Source of the DNA: QHCF01 sp003244275
GTDB lineage: Bacteria > Actinomycetota > Acidimicrobiia > Acidimicrobiales > QHCF01
Reading direction: 5' to 3'
Length of the DNA stretch: 10,723 nt
Assembly: GCA_036806345.1 (NCBI GenBank)
Contig: DAIROT010000068.1
Span: 1 to 10,723, forward strand
Each line of letters begins with the position of its first letter. The stretch's first letter is position 1. The notes beneath the pieces are model-generated. The model was not told the DNA's origin. It did no database searches and saw nothing but the letters and a program-made list of their open reading frames with translations. Of the stretch, positions 6,279 through 10,723 are shown one piece after another. The position numbers and the translations under genes were made by a program.

Positions 6279-9260
6279 ATGGCCCGCCCAACCAGTTCAC
6301 CCCGCGTCCGCCGACGGATCCCGAGGACCCGCCTCGCCATCGTGCTTGCGGCGGCCGTAGTCATCGTGGTTCTCCTCTCGCTGCACGGCCTGGCCGTCTT
6401 CTACACGGACTTCCTTTGGTTCGGCTCGGTACACCTGACCAGCGTATGGAGTGGCGTCCTCGGAGCCAAAGTTGTCCTGGCCGTTATCTTCATTGCCGTT
6501 TTCTTCACAGCTCTATGGCTTAATCTGGCCATTGGGGATCGCCTGGCGTCCCGGTTCCGTCCCCTCGGACCTGAGGATGAGCTGGTAAGGCGGTTCAGGG
6601 ATACCGTAGGCCCCCACCGCCGAGGGGTACGCACCGCCGCCTCGTTGATATTTGCTCTCTTCGTAGGAACGGGCGCGGCCGGCCAATGGAACAACTGGAT
6701 CCTTTTTCGTAACGCCGTACCGTTCCACGTCCGAGATCCTCAGTTCCATAGGGATGTCGGCTTCTTCGTGTTCGCGTTACCCTTCTTATCCTTCCTGGTG
6801 GGCTGGGCATTTATCGCCTTGGTCGTTATCGCCATAGTGACCGCCATCTCTCATTATCTCAACGGTGGCATCCGAATCCAGGGACCCGGCCAACGAGTGA
6901 GTCCACAGGTCAAAGCCCATCTCTCCTTGCTCTTGGGGCTAATCGCCCTGGTAAAGGCGGTCGGCTACTACCTCCAGCGCTATGAGCTCGATCTGTCGAC
7001 GCGAGGGTACGTCAATGGTGCCGGTTACACCGACGTCCATGCCCAATTGCCGGCGCTCACCTTATTAATTGTGATCTCATTGGCAGCCTTTGTGCTGTTC
7101 ATAGTCAATATTCGACGTCAGGGTTGGGTGCTCCCGGTGATCGGAGTCGGGCTCTGGGCCTTCATCTCGGTCGTGGTGGGCGCCGTCTATCCCTTTTTCA
7201 TTCAGCAATTCCATGTGCAACCTGCTCAGAATGCTCTCGAAAGTCCTTATATTCAACGCAACATCCAGGCGACCAGGTCCGCCTACAAGCTCACCAATGT
7301 GTCCACCGTGGGTTTCAACGGCTTGGCCGGCCTGAACCCTGACAAACTGAGTGGTCATCTGCCTACCCTGTCCGATGTTCGACTGTGGGACCCCAACTTT
7401 GCCCTGAAGACCTATGAGAAACTCCAAGACATCCGCTCGTATTATCAGTTCAACGAGCTGGCGCTGGACCGCTACACGGTGAACGGTCAGGCCACTCCCG
7501 CCATCGTCGCAGTTCGCCAACTCAATGCCGCAGACTTGCCGGCGCAGTCGTGGGTGAACCTCCATCTCCAGTACACCCATGGATACGGGATGGTGCTCTC
7601 CCCCGCGAACACGGCAACCCCGGACGGCAACCCAAGCTTTGACATTTACGACGTACCACCGACCTCGACGGCCGGGTTGCCCCCGGTGGCTCAGCCGTCT
7701 GTGTACTTCGGGCTCAACAACCCTGGATACGTCATCGCCGACACCAAGCAAAAGGAGATCGACTACCAGGATCGGGCTGGCAACAGCAACGAGTCCAACT
7801 ACGGTGGGCAGGGAGGCGTAACGGCCGGTTCGTTGTTTCGCCGGGCGGCGTTTTCCATGCGGTTCGGGGACATCAACCCGCTGATCTCCAACTTGGTGAA
7901 CAGCCGCTCCCGTGTGATGTTCGTCAGGGACATCGGCGCTCGGGTTCGCAAGGCAGCCCCGTTCCTGCAGTTCGACTCTGATCCCTATCCGGTGATCCTG
8001 CCCGACGGACAGATCTACTGGATTCAGGACGCCTATACGACTACCAGTCAGTACCCCTACTCTCAGTTGGCCAACACCTCGGCCGTCAATCAGAACGGCG
8101 ACCTGTCTGGTTCATCATTTAATTATGTGCGCAACTCGGTCAAAGTCGTTGTGGATGCTTACAACGGATCGATGAAGTTCTACAAGTGGCAGCCCAACGA
8201 TCCTATTTTGCAGACTTATGACAAGGCATTTCCTCATTTGTTCGCACCGGCGAGTCAGATGAGTGCTGCCCTGCGGGCGCATTTGCGTTATCCGGAGGAC
8301 ATCTTCACCGTGCAGGCCAGCATGTTCGGCCGTTATCACATAACTGGAGCGGCCAGCTTCTTCAATGCTGGCGACGCCTGGGACCTCTCCCAGGATCCTG
8401 GGTCTGGTTCGCCCTCGTCGGCGCTCGCCACTACCGCCAGCACGAATGCCCAGGGCCTCCAGGTGGGCACGGCGAAGACTCAGCGTATGAGCCCGATCTA
8501 TCAGGAGATGCGCCTGCCGGGGGATCAGGGGCTCTCGTTCAATATTCTCGAGCCGTATGTACCCGTGTCGCAGAACGATCAGCAACAGAACTTGAGTGCA
8601 TTTCTGGTGGCTCAGAGCGATCCGGCGAACTACGGGAATCTGCGGGTCTACGTCACTCCGCGTGGTCAGCAGGTCAATGGGCCGGCCCTCATCAATTCGA
8701 TCATCAGCTCCAACACGAACATTGCCCAGCAGATCAGCCTGTTGGACCAGCATGGCTCCAGCGTGCAGTTGGGCAGCGTATTGATGCTGCCGATCGACCA
8801 GTCGCTGGTCTACGTCCGCTCGCTTTATACCGAGTCAACCCAGAACCCGCTGCCTCAGTTCAAGTACCTGATAGCGGTCAACGGCAATCGGGTGGCCATG
8901 CGCTCCACTCTGGCCGACGCGCTGTCCGATGTACTGGGCGCACCCATCCCTGGGCTGGGCGGGACGCCGGCGGCCGCGGGCCCCGGCAACCCCGGGTCGG
9001 TGACCAAGTCGGCCAATACAGGCCAACTGATCAGTCAACTTCAAGCAGCCGAGAACCAGGCACAGGCCGCCCTCAAGTCCGGGGACCTGGGTGGCTACAA
9101 GACGGCCAATGACATGATCGCCAGCCTCCTCGGGCAACTGGCTCAGGCCCAGAGCGCCACGCCACCGCCCGGGTCCCTCACCCCAGCCGGTCCCTCGACC
9201 ACTCCCCCTTCCACCTCCACGACCACTGGCGCGCCTGGCACGACCTCGTCATCTGCCTGA
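6279..9260 (+). CDS. UPF0182 family large membrane protein (COG1615, Rv3193c type)
   Basis: This 993-aa protein is of the usual length for the family. Seven hydrophobic helices lie at about 19-40, 56-84, 118-136, 161-194, 212-232, 257-278 and 283-308, followed by a large, probably extracytoplasmic domain. Family-typical blocks are visible: DVGFFVFALPF, GYTDVHAQLPAL, QQFHVQPAQNALESPYIQRN, VRLWDPNFALKTYEKL, WVNLHLQYTHGYGMVLSPAN, RDIGARVRKAAPFLQFDSDP, YWIQDAYTTTSQYPYS, RNSVKVVVDAYNGS and LRAHLRYPEDIF. The function of UPF0182 is not established. The C-terminus adds a Gln/Ala-rich probable coiled coil (about 915-955) and a Ser/Thr/Pro tail (about 958-993). ATG 6279 is preceded by a weak GAGTAGG, 32 bases after the upstream stop. 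It is the last gene of the likely operon, and its linkage with the PDZ-Lon protease matches mycobacterial gene order apart from the two inserted genes. Confidence 0.94.
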   Translation: MARPTSSPRVRRRIPRTRLAIVLAAAVVIVVLLSLHGLAVFYTDFLWFGSVHLTSVWSGVLGAKVVLAVIFIAVFFTALWLNLAIGDRLASRFRPLGPEDELVRRFRDTVGPHRRGVRTAASLIFALFVGTGAAGQWNNWILFRNAVPFHVRDPQFHRDVGFFVFALPFLSFLVGWAFIALVVIAIVTAISHYLNGGIRIQGPGQRVSPQVKAHLSLLLGLIALVKAVGYYLQRYELDLSTRGYVNGAGYTDVHAQLPALTLLIVISLAAFVLFIVNIRRQGWVLPVIGVGLWAFISVVVGAVYPFFIQQFHVQPAQNALESPYIQRNIQATRSAYKLTNVSTVGFNGLAGLNPDKLSGHLPTLSDVRLWDPNFALKTYEKLQDIRSYYQFNELALDRYTVNGQATPAIVAVRQLNAADLPAQSWVNLHLQYTHGYGMVLSPANTATPDGNPSFDIYDVPPTSTAGLPPVAQPSVYFGLNNPGYVIADTKQKEIDYQDRAGNSNESNYGGQGGVTAGSLFRRAAFSMRFGDINPLISNLVNSRSRVMFVRDIGARVRKAAPFLQFDSDPYPVILPDGQIYWIQDAYTTTSQYPYSQLANTSAVNQNGDLSGSSFNYVRNSVKVVVDAYNGSMKFYKWQPNDPILQTYDKAFPHLFAPASQMSAALRAHLRYPEDIFTVQASMFGRYHITGAASFFNAGDAWDLSQDPGSGSPSSALATTASTNAQGLQVGTAKTQRMSPIYQEMRLPGDQGLSFNILEPYVPVSQNDQQQNLSAFLVAQSDPANYGNLRVYVTPRGQQVNGPALINSIISSNTNIAQQISLLDQHGSSVQLGSVLMLPIDQSLVYVRSLYTESTQNPLPQFKYLIAVNGNRVAMRSTLADALSDVLGAPIPGLGGTPAAAGPGNPGSVTKSANTGQLISQLQAAENQAQAALKSGDLGGYKTANDMIASLLGQLAQAQSATPPPGSLTPAGPSTTPPSTSTTTGAPGTTSSSA

Positions 9261-9271
9261 GCAGCCTGCAC

Positions 9272-9288
9272 GGCGACTGGGCCTCGCC
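9272..9288 (+). terminator. Weak hairpin after the UPF0182 gene
   Basis: GGCGA (9272-9276) pairs with TCGCC (9284-9288) around a 7-base loop, 11 bases after the UPF0182 stop, followed by a T/A-rich stretch TGTTATTAT. It could end operon transcription, but the stem is only five pairs and the following bases also form the putative tRNA promoter, so the call is tentative. Confidence 0.25.
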
Positions 9289-9297
9289 TGTTATTAT
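9289..9297 (+). promoter_or_regulatory. Extended -10 promoter for the initiator tRNA
   Basis: TG at 9289-9290, one base, then TATTAT at 9292-9297 forms an extended -10 element (TGnTATAAT type). It lies 11 bases before the mature tRNA 5' end, placing the start of transcription just ahead of the tRNA. No convincing -35 hexamer is seen at the usual spacing, which is compatible with an extended -10 promoter. Confidence 0.45.
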
Positions 9298-9308
9298 CGA
9301 AACCTCAG

Positions 9309-9382
<74 letters not shown>

Positions 9383-9424
9383 CTCGAAGAAGCCCTGGTC
9401 AGGGATCATCGTGCCGAGGCTGAA

Positions 9425-9768
9425 CTGACCGACGATGACGTCGTGGTCGTTCGTGGCGGCGCGCTTGACGAGGTGCTCCGAGCCGACGCCGTGCGGTACT
9501 TCTCGATTTACGGGTCGTATGGTGTCTCCGTGTTCGCAGTACGGCACATCAAGGTCGATGAGCTGACGCAACGCCTCCCCTGGCGCACTTCGAGGTTCTC
9601 AGCCTGGTCCAGGCGGGCGTACTGCGGACGACCGGCTTCAGGCTCGAGGCCACAGGTTGCAATCCACAACACTTCACCGTCGCATGGGATGACCTGGACA
9701 TGGGAGTGAGGCGGCTCCTGGCCTGCGAACACGAGAGCCGGCCGAACCCGTACTATGAGGACGACTAG
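9425..9768 (+). pseudogene. Frameshifted small gene of unknown function, first of a pair
   Basis: The frame opens DDDVVVVRGGALDEVLRADA and stays sensible to about 9577. After a -1 shift in the C run at 9577-9580 it continues as LAHFEVLSLVQAGVLRTTG and ends RPNPYYEDD with TAG at 9766. Restoring one C gives a continuous product of about 114 aa (joint DELTQRLPLAHFEVL). The best start position is CTG 9425, with GAGG at 9416-9419 and a 5-base spacer; homologous genes would be expected to have ATG or GTG there, so the start may also be mutated. GTG 9443 is an alternative but lacks a ribosome site and cuts into the VVVVRGG motif. From memory, similar small proteins occur in many actinobacteria paired with the next gene; I know of no assigned function. 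It begins only about 43 bases after the tRNA end. A sequencing error in the C run is possible. Confidence 0.6.
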
Positions 9769-9779
9769 AGGAAGATTCC

Positions 9780-10025
9780 ATGGACGAGATCGATCTCCTA
9801 GCGGACTTGAACACCCAGGACGACGACGGCTTGGGGTGGTCGACGCTGACGGACGCGCGCCACCCTGATCGTGTCCGGCTTGGGACCATGCTCCTGGCTG
9901 GCAATCAGCACGGCTAGGCGGTGGTCCGGGTGGTTGCCGTCGATGAGGACGAGCAGGTTCATTTCTCGATCCTTCCCGGCTCGGTAGCGAAGAACCGCCA
10001 CTTTCTTGGCCGGACCGTTACGTAG
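9780..10025 (+). pseudogene. Small gene of unknown function with internal TAG, second of a pair
   Basis: ATG 9780 has a strong ribosome site, AGGAAG at 9769-9774, five bases upstream, and follows the first gene's stop by 11 bases, so the two form an operon. The product begins MDEIDLLADLNTQDDDGLGW and stops after 45 aa at TAG 9915-9917. The same frame then continues with equally good protein sequence (AVVRVVAVDEDEQVHFSILPG, then KNRHFLGR) to TAG 10023. This suggests an original protein of about 81 aa. CAG to TAG (Gln to stop) is the simplest single change. The central part looks like short alternating beta strands of a small barrel; no catalytic motif is visible. If not an error, the truncated 45-aa form is unlikely to be functional. 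The function is unknown; a toxin-antitoxin-like pair is only a guess from size and pairing. Confidence 0.6.
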
Positions 10026-10216
10026 TCGCCTCGCCAGCGGGGCGGTCGCGTCAAACCTGCGTCAAACATCCGGACACGGATGGACTCGGACCGGCCAGGA
10101 TGGACGCCCCTGCCTCGATGAGCTGGGTAGTGGTGGAACAGCTGCGGCTGTGGCGCTGCATCTCCCTATCCCTAACCCTGATTTCAGGTCTCAGTAGATA
10201 ATATAGGGTTTTTGTC
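10026..10216. other. Gene-free stretch before the small membrane-protein gene
   Basis: I see no supported gene in these roughly 190 bases. They contain a 9-bp direct repeat (10048-10067), a short CCTG/CAGG palindrome around 10177-10188 and a locally A/T-rich stretch at 10195-10212 with GATAAT at 10197-10202, which could be the -10 of a promoter for the gene at 10217. AACCCT (10174-10179) and AGGGTT (10205-10210) are complementary and followed by Ts, but the 25-base loop makes a terminator doubtful. An open frame across this stretch has an Arg/Trp/Gly-rich product that looks like noise. Confidence 0.4.
10048..10067. repeat. 9-bp direct repeat, 11-bp period
   Basis: GCGTCAAAC occurs at 10048-10056 and again at 10059-10067, a start-to-start spacing of 11 bases, about one helical turn. 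It could be a pair of protein-binding half sites or chance. It lies just after the broken second gene of the pair, so it is not an obvious operator for any intact neighbour. Confidence 0.3.
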
Positions 10217-10393
10217 ATGTCAAAGAACAGGGTCCTGGAACTCGCTCACATGTCATTGGCGATAGCGGCTGGGTGGGCAGCAATCGGGCTCTTGCTGACT
10301 GGCATCATCGTCACTGGCGGAATCTTGGCCTGTATCTCATCGGTTCTATTCGTGACACTAGGTGTGTCCAAACGCCGGCTTCGGTCCCAATGA
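10217..10393 (+). CDS. Small hydrophobic membrane protein, 58 aa
   Basis: ATG 10217 is preceded by AGGG at 10205-10208 with an 8-base spacer. The product begins MSKNRVLELAHM, then has a nearly continuous hydrophobic stretch from about residue 13 to 49 (SLAIAAGWAAIGLLLTGIIV, then GGILACISSVLFVTLGV), enough for two short helices in hairpin form, and ends with the basic tail SKRRLRSQ. The charge pattern puts both ends in the cytoplasm. I recognise no family. The combination of a ribosome site, a coherent membrane topology and A/T-rich upstream DNA supports a real gene despite its size. It converges on the minus-strand gene at 10428-10592. The overlapping minus-strand open frame at 10246-10548 has no hydrophobic or domain logic and is rejected. 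Confidence 0.5.
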   Translation: MSKNRVLELAHMSLAIAAGWAAIGLLLTGIIVTGGILACISSVLFVTLGVSKRRLRSQ

Positions 10394-10427
10394 GCGTCAT
10401 AGGCAAAGAGCTGGAGCAGGGAAAGGG

Positions 10428-10592
10428 TTAGCCGTTCCGACGCTGTCGACGCATTGTGTAGAAGAGCAGAGCAAAGAGGATCATCGCAGCCAGAAAGCAC
10501 CCGAGTGAAGTCCAATAACCGCCGGGCAATAGGGCCATCGTCATCCAAACATCATTGCTGCCTCTGACGCGCTTACCCTCCCAACTCGCCAT
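10428..10592 (-). CDS. Small single-pass membrane protein, 54 aa
   Basis: Reading leftward from ATG 10592-10590, the product begins MASWEGKRVRGSNDVWM and has a hydrophobic segment at about 26-46 (YWTSLGCFLAAMILFALLFY). It ends with TMRRQRRNG, a strong positive stop-transfer tail. TAA is at 10430-10428. An in-frame TAG just upstream fixes the maximum length. AAGGGG lies immediately before the ATG, too close for an ideal ribosome site; Met17 or Met19 would be alternative starts but lack one. No family is recognised. The gene is convergent with the 58-aa gene, with 34 bases between their stops and no clear terminator. The membrane segment followed by an Arg cluster is unlikely to be chance in shadow frames, hence moderate confidence. 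Confidence 0.45.
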   Translation of the reverse strand: MASWEGKRVRGSNDVWMTMALLPGGYWTSLGCFLAAMILFALLFYTMRRQRRNG

Positions 10593-10650
10593 CCCCTTTG
10601 CCTAGATGTGAGACAAGGCGGTCGGGTCTGAGAATCACATGAGGAGTGCA

Positions 10651-10723
10651 GTGGATGATGGCGGCCATCTTAGCCTCGATAATTCGCCTGAGCCTGGAAA
10701 TCCACAGGCTCTAGCCGCGCAAA
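10651..10723 (+). CDS. Possible start of a gene running off the right edge
   Basis: GAGGAG at 10641-10646 is a good ribosome site four bases before GTG 10651. The frame stays open to the edge and begins MDDGGHLSLDNSPEPGNPQA. An in-frame ATG at 10639 is a second possible start, but it precedes the ribosome site. A competing ATG at 10655, with the same ribosome site, would give only a 19-residue peptide. Too little is visible to name a product. Confidence 0.25.
   Translation, partial: MDDGGHLSLDNSPEPGNPQALAAQ
10690..10711. repeat. 7-bp perfect inverted repeat near the right edge
   Basis: GAGCCTG (10690-10696) and CAGGCTC (10705-10711) form a perfect stem with an 8-base loop. No T run follows on either side within view, so it is not a clear terminator. 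It lies inside the possible gene start at 10651, which it neither supports nor excludes. Confidence 0.35.

Noticed and set aside
9569..9583. Programmed -1 frameshift in the first cassette gene
   Set aside because: The bases CTC CCC TGG do not form a proper slippery heptamer: the CUC codon would re-pair badly after a -1 slip. A lost C in a C run explains the break more simply.
9915..9917. Internal TAG read as pyrrolysine or another recoded residue
   Set aside because: No pyrrolysine system is visible, such recoding would be out of place in this kind of organism, and the neighbouring gene is broken too. A nonsense mutation is the simpler view.
10167..10179. Telomere-like CCCTAACCCT string
   Set aside because: It is a single short occurrence in bacterial DNA with no tandem array, so chance is the best explanation.
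10006..10197. A 63-codon forward open frame after the broken cassette
   Set aside because: It overlaps the end of the second cassette gene in another frame, and its product is Gly/Arg/Trp-rich without hydrophobic or domain pattern.
10246..10548. A 100-codon minus-strand open frame across the two small membrane-protein genes
   Set aside because: It overlaps both small genes, has no visible ribosome site or domain, and the two shorter frames make far better sense as membrane proteins.

Overview
The window is G+C-rich, densely coded DNA that reads as an Actinomycetota chromosome. The evidence is a PDZ/Lon-type membrane protease with a UPF0182 giant membrane protein (the Rv3194c/Rv3193c type of pairing known from mycobacteria), a DivIVA-type polar protein, strong G/C preference at third codon positions, and an initiator tRNA gene without an encoded CCA. 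The class cannot be fixed from sequence alone; Acidimicrobiia would fit, as a guess from protein style.

Layout. Positions 1-192 hold the start of a weakly supported leftward gene, followed by a short divergent intergenic region. From 381 to 9260 four genes lie head to tail on the + strand with gaps of about 40, 9 and 32 bases, so they are probably one operon. They are a membrane-anchored PDZ plus Lon-catalytic-domain protease; a large orphan sensor histidine kinase (six N-terminal membrane helices, an extracytoplasmic sensor, HAMP, PAS, HisKA, HATPase); a DivIVA-like coiled-coil protein with an unexpected Cys/His-rich C-terminus; and a UPF0182 protein with seven membrane helices and a large outer domain. 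A clear hairpin sits between the protease and kinase genes. All four products point to the cell envelope or cell pole, so the cluster may sense and control envelope growth. That joint role is inference.

At 9309-9382 there is an initiator tRNA-Met gene with its own extended -10 promoter.

The last 1.3 kb are different. Right after the tRNA lies a two-gene cassette of small unknown proteins. Each gene is broken once: the first by a -1 frameshift in a C run, the second by an in-frame TAG. About 190 bases without a gene follow, then two convergent genes for very small membrane proteins (58 and 54 aa), and a possible gene start running off the right edge. This tail looks like decaying accessory DNA next to a tRNA, but I see no integrase, transposase, att repeat or CRISPR.

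Most notable observations: (1) the DivIVA-like protein ends in a CxxC...H...CxC module that resembles the C-terminus of phage Mu F / SPP1 gp7-type head-morphogenesis proteins; (2) a histidine kinase and a polar scaffold are embedded between a membrane protease and UPF0182; (3) the twice-broken small-gene cassette beside the initiator tRNA.
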